Position numbers and translations under genes: made by a program
Part shown: positions 18,082-25,859 of the stretch, one piece after another
Numbering within the stretch: the stretch's first letter is position 1
Layout: every line of letters starts with the position of its first letter
Notes under the pieces: model-generated
What the model saw: the letters and a program-made list of their open reading frames with translations, nothing else
What the model was told of the DNA's origin: nothing
The model's database searches: none
Source: Thermatribacter velox
GTDB taxonomy: Bacteria; Atribacterota; Atribacteria; Atribacterales; Thermatribacteraceae
Assembly (NCBI RefSeq): GCF_038396615.1
Contig: NZ_CP121689.1
Coordinates: 1,810,001 to 1,874,000, forward strand
Direction of reading: 5' to 3'
DNA length: 64,000 bases

Positions 18082-19268
18082 TTTCTCCACTCCTTTTTGC
18101 GCACACATAATTTCTGGTATTCCTCGAGCACCCTGCGAGCAAAATCGCTTTCAGGGTCTAGTTCACAAACCTCCTTCAACACAGCTTTTACCCCCTTAGC
18201 TACGATAAGCTCCTGCAATTTCTGTGCTTCCTGGTCCTCAGGCCAGTCATAAAGCAACGCAGCGGCAAGACAAAGTGCCACAAAGTTGGGAAAAATCCCC
18301 TGGGACATACAAAGCATGGCAGCCCCCACTATCCTGTCCTGAGGCTTTAGCTTGCGCAGAGGGTCTCTGGCAACCCTCTGCACCGTATCCATCAAAAGCG
18401 GATTGGCAAAACGCTCTCTCAAGTCTTTAACCAGCTCTGTGTGCTCCTTAGGATCAAGATCTGGATATTTCTGGAGCAAGGCCTTGCTTACTTCCTGCCA
18501 GGCACCGTCCAGGATGCTTGCAATTTCTTCATCATTAATTGCTTCATGAATATAGCGATACCCTTTTAAATAACCCCAATAAGCTAAAACGGCGTGGCCC
18601 AGGTTATGAATAAACAATTTGCGGTCCATCTCTGCCACAAAATTTTTAACCGGAACCAATCCCACAATGCGAGGCATCTCACCTCTCACTGCCTTTGCAT
18701 CATAGGGTAAACGGTAATAGTGCTCGGCAACCAGAAAAAGAGGGTCATCCACACCAAAGCGAGCATCCACAACAGGAACCATACGTGCTATAACCGTACC
18801 CACAAAACCAACTTTCTCGGCAACAAACTTCCTCTCTTCTTCGCCTTCCAGATGCTCCAGCACCAGATTTTGCAGCACTTGAGGTGCGTCTTTCAGGTTT
18901 TCACAGCAAAGAACGTTAATCGCTTCTCCGCTTTCTCGACATCGCTGGGCAAAGCCTGCAGCTAAAAAAGGCGCAATGGCAGGAAGATTGTGAGCCCCTA
19001 CCGCAGTAGCAATAATTTTTGCCGCACTTATCGCCTGAGAAATTTTTTCTTTCTCAGAAGGCAAAAAAGCTCTGACTTTATCTATCTTCAAATCGACACT
19101 GCTTCCGTCTTTTTTTAGCAACCTGAGTGGATACCATCCCCGACTGTTCAATGCTCTGACCAGTTCCTCTCTTGCTTCCACAAACACCGTTTCCAGGCCT
19201 GATTCCCGGAAAAGGTGGGCCATAAAGCCCCGACCAATGTTGCCTGCCCCAAACTGTACGCCAATCAA
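18078..19268 (-). CDS. mtlD: mannitol-1-phosphate 5-dehydrogenase family protein
   Basis: A 396-residue polyol-specific long-chain dehydrogenase. The opening QFGAGNIGRGFMAHLF is the hallmark NAD-binding motif of MtlD, and KLFIHNLGHAVLAYWGYLKG carries the catalytic Lys and His region. Length and pattern fit mannitol-1-phosphate dehydrogenase, which gives fructose 6-phosphate. No mannitol PTS gene lies in the window, so the phosphate would have to come from one of the kinases, perhaps the PfkB protein encoded just upstream, or the enzyme may act on another polyol phosphate. It starts with TTG sharing four bases with the upstream stop, preceded by GGAGGGG. Confidence 0.87.
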   Translation of the reverse strand: MIGVQFGAGNIGRGFMAHLFRESGLETVFVEAREELVRALNSRGWYPLRLLKKDGSSVDLKIDKVRAFLPSEKEKISQAISAAKIIATAVGAHNLPAIAPFLAAGFAQRCRESGEAINVLCCENLKDAPQVLQNLVLEHLEGEEERKFVAEKVGFVGTVIARMVPVVDARFGVDDPLFLVAEHYYRLPYDAKAVRGEMPRIVGLVPVKNFVAEMDRKLFIHNLGHAVLAYWGYLKGYRYIHEAINDEEIASILDGAWQEVSKALLQKYPDLDPKEHTELVKDLRERFANPLLMDTVQRVARDPLRKLKPQDRIVGAAMLCMSQGIFPNFVALCLAAALLYDWPEDQEAQKLQELIVAKGVKAVLKEVCELDPESDFARRVLEEYQKLCVRKKEWRK

Positions 19269-20221
19269 TTGACTTCCCCTCCTAAATAGGCACCGTTTGA
19301 CCTGATAAACTCGGCAACCTCTTCAAAGCTACCCACACCTTCAGTAGCACCCATCATCTGAACACACATAGCCCCACAGGCATTGGCAAAGCGACCCACC
19401 TGATACCAGTCCCAGCCCCTGAGGTATCCAAAGATAAATCCTGCTGCAAAGGCATCACCAGCACCGGTGCCATCAACAGCTCTTACAGTAAAAGGTGGAA
19501 CCAGCACCTTGTCTTGAGGGGTCATGATAAAACTCCCCTGAGGGCCCATTTTTATAGCCACCACTTGAATCCCAAACTTCAAGAAAAAAGCCCCAATGTC
19601 AGGAAGCTCTTCTTTCCCAGAGATTCTGGATGCTTCATCATAATTGGAAATCAGGATATCTAAATGGGGCACAACCGGCTCCAGAAGAGAGAACCAGGAA
19701 CCGGTGTCATCCCAGGCGGTATCCAGCGAAGTTGTTTTTCCTAAAGCTTTTGCTCTTTTAAGAAGCAAAGCTGTTTCTTCGCCATCAAAACCGGGCATTA
19801 AAAAGCTCCCTGCAACATGCACCAATTGGGAAGCGGCAAGCATTTCGTCACTTATGTCCTGAGAACGCAGGGTTCGATTAGCTCCAGGATAATGCAAAAA
19901 AGTTCGCTCACCTGAGGAATCAAGCAACACCATGGTAGCCGAAGTGTTTGCCTGGTCAGTAAAAAGTATCCCAGAAGTATCCATACCCCTCCTGCGCAGA
20001 GAATTGATGATGAATTCCCCTAACCCATCCCGACCTACTTTACCTATAATCTGGACTTCCTCTCCCAGCTTATGAAGATCTACCCCTGTGTTATGGGCGC
20101 AACCTCCAACATGGAGAGACATTTCATCCACAAGCAGGAGCTTTCCTTTTTCAGGAAAATTTTCAATAGGTCTTCCAATCAAATCAGCAACCAGAATTCC
20201 CACACAGAGTACTCGAGCCAC
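19265..20221 (-). CDS. PfkB-family carbohydrate kinase, first enzyme of the operon
   Basis: A 318-residue ribokinase-family kinase. N-terminal GILVADLIGRPIENFPEKG and HVGGCAHNTGVDLHKLG form the substrate-binding and glycine-rich signature; the usual GGN reads GGC. The C-terminal DGTGAGDAFAAGF carries the catalytic Asp (about residue 250). The start is set at a GTG (20221) with AAAGGGGG seven bases upstream; an in-frame TTG at 20260 would overlap the regulator and lacks an SD. The position between the SorC regulator and the mtlD-like dehydrogenase suggests that it phosphorylates the imported polyol or a ketose product. The substrate cannot be read from the sequence. Confidence 0.85.
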   Translation of the reverse strand: MARVLCVGILVADLIGRPIENFPEKGKLLLVDEMSLHVGGCAHNTGVDLHKLGEEVQIIGKVGRDGLGEFIINSLRRRGMDTSGILFTDQANTSATMVLLDSSGERTFLHYPGANRTLRSQDISDEMLAASQLVHVAGSFLMPGFDGEETALLLKRAKALGKTTSLDTAWDDTGSWFSLLEPVVPHLDILISNYDEASRISGKEELPDIGAFFLKFGIQVVAIKMGPQGSFIMTPQDKVLVPPFTVRAVDGTGAGDAFAAGFIFGYLRGWDWYQVGRFANACGAMCVQMMGATEGVGSFEEVAEFIRSNGAYLGGEVN

Positions 20222-20235
20222 ATCTATACCCCCTT

Positions 20236-21189
20236 TCAGGAAGCGTTCAAAATCTCCCAAGCAGTGCGCTCATCAGTAATCAATATTTTCACGAAACCCC
20301 CCCTTAAAGCCCCCAGAATGGCGGGCACTTTGTTCAGTCCTCCAGCTATCCCAATCACATTCTGCATGGAACGGAGGTCAGAAAGAGGCAAAGCTACAGT
20401 ACGATCATGCAAGGGAGTGTCCAGAATTTGGCCATTCCGGTCGTAGAACTGACCCACGATATCGCCCACTGCACCTCGCTGACGCAGAAGCTCCAATTCC
20501 TGATACTCAATAAACCCGGTAAGGGCGTAAATAGAATGGCGGGCATCCACTGCCCCAATGCCTACTAAAGACCATTTCGCTTTTCGAGCAAGCTCCAGGG
20601 TTTTTTGGTTGATGCGCTCGTTGAGGTAAAAGTCCCGTATCTCCTTGTTTTCCACCACTGCCGGTGCATAGAGGTAATAGCATTCTCCATCAAAAATGGA
20701 AGCCAGACGTTCACCAATGGTGTAGGGATTGAGGGAAGCAGAAGCCGTAAGTCCACCTACCAGGGTGACAAACTTAAGGTTCTTCACTTTGGCATTTTTC
20801 ACAGAAAGAGCAACCTGCTTTAAGGTTCTTCCCCAGGCAATGCCCACCAGGTCACCATCACGGAGCACCCGCTCCAAGTACCAAGCTCCCGCCTTACCCA
20901 GAACTTCAAAGACGTCATTTTGAGGAAGACAGGGAACCACCATTGCATCCTGCAAAGAGAAGCGCTTGCATATTTCCCTTTCCACACGCAAACAATTCCC
21001 AAAAGGAGATTCGATGGCAAAGCGCACAATGCCTATCTTCTGGGCTTTGTCGAGCAAGCGAGCAACCTTGGGCTGGGAAAGGCTTAGCTGTTGAGCAATC
21101 TCACGTTGAGTAAGGCCTTCCATATAATGCAACCAGGCCACTCGGGTAATCAATTCCACTTCTTCCAAAGAAAGCTCGCTGATTTTCAT
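20236..21189 (-). CDS. SorC-family sugar-responsive transcriptional regulator
   Basis: A 317-residue regulator that probably controls the operon it heads. The N-terminal helix-turn-helix (about 20-55) reads LHYMEGLTQREIAQQLSLSQPKVARLLDKA, as in SorC/DeoR-like proteins. The rest is the sugar-binding effector domain with VGIAWGRTLKQVA, FVTLVGGLTASAS and GIAGGLNKVPAILGALRGGFVKILITDERTA, typical of binding to phosphorylated sugars. Just upstream are a TATAAT box and two perfect inverted repeats (21195-21204 and 21210-21223), so autoregulation is likely. The ATG at 21189 has no evident SD and the predicted leader is only about 28 nt, an unusual initiation context in this window. Confidence 0.92.
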   Translation of the reverse strand: MKISELSLEEVELITRVAWLHYMEGLTQREIAQQLSLSQPKVARLLDKAQKIGIVRFAIESPFGNCLRVEREICKRFSLQDAMVVPCLPQNDVFEVLGKAGAWYLERVLRDGDLVGIAWGRTLKQVALSVKNAKVKNLKFVTLVGGLTASASLNPYTIGERLASIFDGECYYLYAPAVVENKEIRDFYLNERINQKTLELARKAKWSLVGIGAVDARHSIYALTGFIEYQELELLRQRGAVGDIVGQFYDRNGQILDTPLHDRTVALPLSDLRSMQNVIGIAGGLNKVPAILGALRGGFVKILITDERTAWEILNAS

Positions 21190-21194
21190 TGGAA

Positions 21195-21296
21195 TGAATA
21201 TTCAAAAAATGAATTTTAATTCAATTATACCACGTTAAGAGAATTCGTCCAGGTTCTCCTAATGACAAATTATTTATAGCCTGAATTAGTATTCCA
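21195..21296 (-). promoter_or_regulatory. promoter and SorC-type operators of the polyol operon
   Basis: On the minus strand a perfect -10 TATAAT (21224-21229) is preceded, 16 bases upstream, by a weak -35 TGGACG (21246-21251). Between the -10 and the ATG lie a perfect 10-bp palindrome TGAATATTCA (21195-21204) and the inverted repeat TGAATT-TT-AATTCA (21210-21223). A related imperfect repeat TGAAT-N4-ATTCC lies farther upstream (21282-21296). Three TGAAT half-site pairs flanking one promoter suggest cooperative binding by the regulator encoded immediately downstream. Assignment to SorC is inference from adjacency. Confidence 0.6.
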
Positions 21297-21390
21297 ATAA
21301 CCCGAACTCAGGCAGAGGCAATTCGAACTCCCTCAAAAAGTAGCGTTGACTACCCAGGCAGTATAAAAAGTTGGGTCACGTTGATAACTT

Positions 21391-22158
21391 TCAGGTGAGC
21401 GAAGAAGTAGCACAGGTTAAAACCATCACTCTTTTGCTTCCCGCTTTCAAAAGAGTTCTCGCCAGGCTCTCCACCGTGGCTCCTGATGTAAACACATCAT
21501 CGACAATCAAAATCTCCTTATCAACCAGGTCGTGGGGACGCACCACGCAAAAGGCGTTCTTGAGATTTTTCTCCCGCTCTTTGTGGGAAAGGCCAACCTG
21601 AGGCAGGGTAGATTTCACTCGCCGCACGCCAGAGAGAACTGGTAGGTTAAACCCCTCTGCCACGTAGCGAGCAAGCAACAGAGACTGATTAAAGCCTCGC
21701 TCTCGTAAACGGCTTCTGTGCAGTGGAACAGCCACGATTCCATCTACTTTCCGTAAAAAAGGGTTGCGCTCGAGATATTCCAGCATAAGGTTTCCCAGAA
21801 AAGGAAGCAGGGTGGTAATGCCTCGATACTTAAAAGCGTGAATGCACTCTTTGAGAGGAGTTTCGTATAGGGCCACCGAACGGGCGCAGGCAAAAGAAAA
21901 ACTTTTATGGCGGCAGTACCGGCATATTCGACTCTGGGTGCTATCCAGGGGTCGCCCGCAAACACTGCATATGGAATCCCCAAGCAACTTAACTCTCTCT
22001 AAACAGGAATTACAGAGTGGGAATCCTCCTTCGGGAACATAATGCCCGCAGACCACGCAGTGCTGTGGAAACAGAAAATCGAGCAAACCTTCCCAAAGAG
22101 AGCTTTTTCGGTGTCTCCAGGTTACAAAATCAATGCGCTTTATGTTTGACTCCTCCAA
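21391..22158 (-). CDS. comF: ComF-family phosphoribosyltransferase-like protein
   Basis: A 255-residue ComF/GntX-type protein. Two CxxC pairs near the N-terminus (CVVCGHYV, CNSC) and another two (CSVCGRPL, CRYCRHK) form the zinc-ribbon part. The C-terminal half is the PRTase fold with the PRPP loop ILIVDDVFTSGATVESLARTL. Family members act in DNA uptake or in metabolism of damaged bases, and the exact role is unsettled. It lies five bases downstream of mutM, so the pair is probably co-transcribed. The only in-frame start near the beginning of the frame is TTG at 22158, with no clear SD, so the N-terminus is uncertain. Confidence 0.85.
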   Translation of the reverse strand: MEESNIKRIDFVTWRHRKSSLWEGLLDFLFPQHCVVCGHYVPEGGFPLCNSCLERVKLLGDSICSVCGRPLDSTQSRICRYCRHKSFSFACARSVALYETPLKECIHAFKYRGITTLLPFLGNLMLEYLERNPFLRKVDGIVAVPLHRSRLRERGFNQSLLLARYVAEGFNLPVLSGVRRVKSTLPQVGLSHKEREKNLKNAFCVVRPHDLVDKEILIVDDVFTSGATVESLARTLLKAGSKRVMVLTCATSSLT

Positions 22159-22163
22159 AACGG

Positions 22164-22964
22164 TCAGTCACACTGAGTTCTCTGGCAAAAAGAACAGAAA
22201 AAAGTGCTTCGGGATTGGATTTTCTCCCGTTTTATTTCCCGACCACAAACAGGACAGTTGGCCTTCCCGTAAACCAGTAGAAACTCCTGAAATCCACCCT
22301 CTTCACCCTCACCATGGCTGAAATCCCGAATGGTGGTACCCTGAAGTGCTATAGCCTTTTTTAGAACCTCAAGGATGGTTACAAAAAGTCTTTCTTTTTG
22401 ACTTGTAGAAAGCGTCGACACCGGAGTTCGAGGGTGAATCCCGGACCGAAAAAGAATCTCGTTCACATATATATTGCCCAGACCCGCCACATAATGCTGG
22501 TCCATAAGAAAACTTTTGACCTGAGTCTTCTTGCCTTCAAAGAGCTTCAAGAAGTTCTCCAGAGTAAATTCGGAAGAAAGAGGGTCTATACCTATCTTTT
22601 CCCAGAAAACTTTCTGTTCCTGAGAAGTCAAGTATTGCAGGCGACCAAATCTTCTGGTATCCAGGTAGAAAAGCCAGTTCCCGTGAAAGCAAAAAACAAA
22701 CCTAAGATAGGGTGAGGTAATCTTTTGCTGAGAAAATACAAAGCGACCAGTCATTCCCAGGTGAGAAAGAATCCAGTTACCATCGTCAAGCTGAAAAAAG
22801 AGAAATTTTCCCTTGCGCAAAACATCCTGGATCACTTTCTTTTCAACTCTTTCCGAGGGTAAAACAAACTTAGGATCCAGGCTCTCAACACCCAGTATTT
22901 CCCTGCCTTTGACCCATTGCAAAAGCTCTCTGCGTACAACTTCAACCTCAGGAAGCTCAGGCAT
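22164..22964 (-). CDS. mutM: formamidopyrimidine-DNA glycosylase
   Basis: A 266-residue Fpg/MutM bifunctional glycosylase/AP lyase that removes 8-oxoguanine and ring-opened purines. The start is fixed by biology: the mature enzyme uses Pro2 as nucleophile, and MPELPEVEVVRREL begins at the ATG at 22964, with AAGGG upstream. Longer in-frame starts would block catalysis. Other hallmarks are K in the FVLPSERVEKK region, the helix-two-turn-helix with YVNEILFRSGIHP, and the C-terminal zinc finger CPVCGREIKREKI..CSFCQ. The order mutM-comF on the minus strand indicates a two-gene unit divergent from the ABC cassette. Confidence 0.96.
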   Translation of the reverse strand: MPELPEVEVVRRELLQWVKGREILGVESLDPKFVLPSERVEKKVIQDVLRKGKFLFFQLDDGNWILSHLGMTGRFVFSQQKITSPYLRFVFCFHGNWLFYLDTRRFGRLQYLTSQEQKVFWEKIGIDPLSSEFTLENFLKLFEGKKTQVKSFLMDQHYVAGLGNIYVNEILFRSGIHPRTPVSTLSTSQKERLFVTILEVLKKAIALQGTTIRDFSHGEGEEGGFQEFLLVYGKANCPVCGREIKREKIQSRSTFFCSFCQRTQCD

Positions 22965-23070
22965 AGACAATCCCTTCAAAAAAGCAACACATCGCGCCAC
23001 TTCTTTACCAGTGTGACAGTTCCCTTGCCAATTTTCTTCAAAAAACGGAAATCAAAAAGTCCTTCAAAGC

Positions 23071-23100
23071 TTGTCCAATCCTTGAAAAAAACCTTATAAT
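23071..23100 (+). promoter_or_regulatory. putative promoter of the ABC-2 cassette
   Basis: A perfect -10 TATAAT (23095-23100) with TTGTCC (23071-23076, 4 of 6 to consensus) 18 bases upstream, on the plus strand. A transcript from here would have a leader of about 265 nt before the first ABC gene, containing the hairpins described at 23124-23191. It lies in the divergent 409-bp region between mutM and the cassette. No convincing promoter for mutM was seen on the other strand. Confidence 0.5.
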
Positions 23101-23123
23101 ATAGATGTCAATTTAATTTTTCA

Positions 23124-23191
23124 AGCTCCTGAGGAGGGGGCCTGGGGAGCTCGCTAAATTTTTCTCTTCACCTGGGGAGCTCCCCGGGTGA
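23124..23191 (+). other. structured leader with alternative GGAGCT/AGCTCC hairpins
   Basis: A 12-nt unit CCTGGGGAGCTC occurs twice, exactly 30 nt apart (23141-23152 and 23171-23182). The second copy sits in a 22-nt inverted repeat (23169-23190, extended by one T-A pair) centred on AGCT with a single wobble. AGCTCC at 23124-23129 can pair with a nearby GGAG, with GGAGCT at 23146, or with the one at 23176, giving mutually exclusive folds. No T-run follows on either strand, so it is not a classical terminator. The remainder of the intergenic region up to 23373 shows only AT-rich sequence and a small GAGT/ACTC stem. Confidence 0.5.
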
Positions 23192-23373
23192 GTAAAACTC
23201 AAGGAAAAATAACACGAAACCTTCCAAAAATCAAGTACCCCTACCTCAAAAGAAAAAACCCCTTTTTCAGCTACTTCTGGAACTTTTTCAGAAAATCCGC
23301 AATAATATTCTTCGAGTATTGCTGTCTCTCTCTATTTGGCTATCTTAAAGAAGGGGGGTAAGGGTGAAACCAC

Positions 23374-24321
23374 ATGATCCAGACCATTGACCTCTGTAAA
23401 GAATATGACGGCTTCAAAGCGGTGGATAATCTTAACTTACAGGTAGAAAAAGGCGACATCTATGGTTTTTTAGGACCCAACGGAGCAGGTAAGACTACCA
23501 CCATCATGATGCTTTTGGGCATTATTCCACCCACAAGCGGCAAAATTTACCTTCTTGGTGAAGAATTAAAAGAGGGCAACATCGATGTTAAAAGACGCAT
23601 CGGCGTGGTTTCTGAAAACCAGTACTTTTACAAGGAAATGACTGCCCAGGAATACCTTGAGTTTTTTGCAGAGCTTTACGAAGTACCCAACGCCCAGAAA
23701 AGAATAGACACCCTCATGGAAGCGGTGGGATTGCAGGGTGACAAAAACAAAAAGCTGGGAGCGTATTCCAAAGGTATGCAGCAAAAGCTTGCCTTTGTCA
23801 GAGCCCTGCTCCACGATCCAGAACTTTTAATCCTTGATGAACCGGTAGCCAACCTGGACCCCACCAGTATCAAGCAAATTCGAGACCTTATTGAGGAAGA
23901 AAATCGGGCGGGAAGGACTGTTTTCATCTCTTCCCATCTTCTTTCTGAAGTGGAGAAGCTCTGCAAAAAGGTGGCTATCATCAACAAGGGGAAACTCCTT
24001 GCCGAAGACACCATGGACAATATAAAAAGAAAACTTTCTGACGCCATGCACCTTCAAGTAGAACTCGACAGGGAAGCTACCGAATTGCAACCAGTTCTTC
24101 AGTCTTTCCCTTGGGTACGCTCGGTATCCATAGAAAACAATCGCTTAGAAATTGCGCTTAGCACAGACCGCGATTACCGACTTGAGCTTTCCAAAACTAT
24201 TTTTGAGAAAGGATTTTTCATCCTATCCATGACTCTTAAAGAAATGAGTCTCGAAGAAGCCTTCATCACCATAACTCAGCACAACATATCACTCCTTACC
24301 CGAGGGGAGGCACAGCAATGA
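23374..24321 (+). CDS. ABC-2 type exporter ATP-binding protein
   Basis: A 315-residue ATPase of the NatA/CcmA/GldA type. Walker A is GPNGAGKTT (34-42), the signature is YSKGMQQKLAFVRAL, Walker B is LLILDEPVANLDP, and the H-loop is in FISSHLLSEVEKL. An extra C-terminal domain of about 90 residues (DAMHLQVELDREATELQPVL to the end) is typical of ABC-2 ATPases. It energises the permease encoded two genes downstream (25038-25859). The ATG at 23374 has AAGGGTG seven bases upstream. It overlaps the next gene as ATGA. The substrate is unknown; the two accessory membrane/exported proteins in the cassette suggest an envelope role. Confidence 0.92.
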   Translation: MIQTIDLCKEYDGFKAVDNLNLQVEKGDIYGFLGPNGAGKTTTIMMLLGIIPPTSGKIYLLGEELKEGNIDVKRRIGVVSENQYFYKEMTAQEYLEFFAELYEVPNAQKRIDTLMEAVGLQGDKNKKLGAYSKGMQQKLAFVRALLHDPELLILDEPVANLDPTSIKQIRDLIEEENRAGRTVFISSHLLSEVEKLCKKVAIINKGKLLAEDTMDNIKRKLSDAMHLQVELDREATELQPVLQSFPWVRSVSIENNRLEIALSTDRDYRLELSKTIFEKGFFILSMTLKEMSLEEAFITITQHNISLLTRGEAQQ

Positions 24322-25034
24322 AAGGGAAAAAAAGAAGACTTGTTCTTTTAGCCACCATTGGAGGCTTGGTCGCTGTCCTGCTGATTGCTTCCTACTTCTC
24401 GCTCCGAGTCAACTACGGCATACTGGAAGGTACAGTTATCGATGAGTACTCCAAAGATTACGTGCCCCGATTACGAATCACCATCGCCGGAAAAACCAAT
24501 CTCATCTTCCGAGACACCTATTACAGCTTCACCAAACTTCCTCCCGGAAAACACGTGCTAAAAGCTGAATCACCGTACTACTTCCCCATTTCTCAGGAAG
24601 TAGTGATTAAGCGGGGTAAAAATCGGCTGGACCTGGTCATGAAGGGCAAAGAAATCCCCGACCTGGCTGGAATTATTTGTTTCTCAGACCCGGTGGAACG
24701 AGGTGTTCAAATTGAAGTGCGTTACAAAGATTCCAAGGGGATAGGCATATCCGAATTCCCTGGTATGCCCATAAATCTTGAGGTTAAGCTGTATGTGCGA
24801 GAAGGCGATGAAGATAACTACAGCCGGGGAAGACTTATTTACGAAGGCCCAGTTGAGCTTTTCTGGGATTCTAAAGCATATTTGGCTAAAAACAAAGGTA
24901 TTATCCCCTGGGACAAACTATCCATCGACCCTGAAAAGGAAAAATACGGCATCATGGAGCTGGTTCTTCATACACCCCAGGGAGATTTTGAAGACGTCAT
25001 CGAAGACGTGCAGCTCTTTAGGGAGGAGGAATAA
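24318..25034 (+). CDS. membrane-anchored protein with carboxypeptidase-regulatory-like domain
   Basis: A 238-residue protein that I do not recognise by name. A basic N-terminus (MKGKKRR) precedes one strong helix (about 8-29, VLLATIGGLVAVLLIAS), so it is anchored with the bulk outside. Residues about 35-110 look like a beta-sandwich of the carboxypeptidase-regulatory/PEGA type (GTVIDEYSKDYVPRLRITIAGK, KLPPGKHVLKAESPYY, VVIKRGKNRLDLVM). A second beta-rich region (about 113-238) follows and ends in acidic residues. Its place between ATPase and permease, with a 4-nt overlap and a 3-nt gap, makes it an obligate-looking accessory subunit of the ABC-2 system. Confidence 0.75.
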   Translation: MKGKKRRLVLLATIGGLVAVLLIASYFSLRVNYGILEGTVIDEYSKDYVPRLRITIAGKTNLIFRDTYYSFTKLPPGKHVLKAESPYYFPISQEVVIKRGKNRLDLVMKGKEIPDLAGIICFSDPVERGVQIEVRYKDSKGIGISEFPGMPINLEVKLYVREGDEDNYSRGRLIYEGPVELFWDSKAYLAKNKGIIPWDKLSIDPEKEKYGIMELVLHTPQGDFEDVIEDVQLFREEE

Positions 25035-25037
25035 ATA

Positions 25038-25859
25038 ATGTCTCGAAGGGGAAAAGTGGTAAGAGTCCTTTTCAAAAGAGACCTTTTGTATACTCTCTAT
25101 AGCTTCGGCTACTATGCAATGCTCTTTGTCTCCTTCTTTGCTTCTTCGTTCATTCTCAAAAATTTCTTGACCAGCATCAACGAAGAAGACATACTGGTTT
25201 CTGCTTACCCTCTTAACTATCCTCTCTACATCACCATAATCATTATTTCTCTGTACCTGGTCATCGTATCGGCTATTTCCATTTCCAGAGAAAGAGAACA
25301 GGGAACACTTGAGGTGCTTTTTTACGGACCGGTTACTGCAGGAAGCTTTCTGGCCAGTAAATTTCTGAAAGACCTGTTCCTGGGAATCATTTCACTGGGT
25401 TTTACCGCCTGTTACTTCTATCTGGTCAGTGCTTTCACCAACCTGGGTTTTACCACAGGGCTCATTAAAGCCCTGATTATGGGCATATTTCTCATTGCCT
25501 GTGTAGTAAGTTTTGGCCTGTTTATCTCCTCCCTCACCGGCCGTATCAGAAGCTCGGTGCTGGCGCTGGTTGCCATTTTGGGAGCCTTTCTGGCCGTACA
25601 GCTTGCCTATAACACACTGCTTGGTTTTGAGAAAGAAGCACTCTCTGTCCCCATGCTTTACCTCCGACAAACACTGCACTTTGTCTTTAGAGCCATTAAC
25701 TGGATATCGCCATTTGCTTTCTTGAGCCGGGGTTTGGATTCCATTGTTCTGGAAAGCACGGCTCTGTACCTTCAGAACATTATCTATTGTGTTATCTACT
25801 CCATAATTTTCCTGATACTCTCTATCTACTCCATGAAGAAAAGGGGGGTTAAAGCTTAA
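25038..25859 (+). CDS. ABC-2 type permease
   Basis: A 273-residue integral membrane protein with six predicted helices. The first is around residues 17-38 (YSFGYYAMLFVSFFASSFIL). The conserved cytoplasmic segment ISISREREQGTLEVLFYGPVTAGSFLASKFLKD, typical of ABC-2/GldF permeases, follows the second helix. The remaining helices include LGIISLGFTACYFYLVSAF, KALIMGIFLIACVVSFGLFIS and the C-terminal IIYCVIYSIIFLILSIYSM. It should form the translocation path with the ATPase at 23374. It overlaps the next gene as TAATG, so the fourth protein is translationally coupled. Confidence 0.88.
   Translation: MSRRGKVVRVLFKRDLLYTLYSFGYYAMLFVSFFASSFILKNFLTSINEEDILVSAYPLNYPLYITIIIISLYLVIVSAISISREREQGTLEVLFYGPVTAGSFLASKFLKDLFLGIISLGFTACYFYLVSAFTNLGFTTGLIKALIMGIFLIACVVSFGLFISSLTGRIRSSVLALVAILGAFLAVQLAYNTLLGFEKEALSVPMLYLRQTLHFVFRAINWISPFAFLSRGLDSIVLESTALYLQNIIYCVIYSIIFLILSIYSMKKRGVKA

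Noticed and set aside
21310-21345. TTCGAA-containing stretch resembling a tRNA T-loop
   Set aside because: The flanking bases do not form a T-stem and no acceptor or anticodon arm can be built.
23169-23190. Inverted repeat as a rho-independent terminator
   Set aside because: No T-run on either strand, and it sits inside the likely leader of the ABC cassette.
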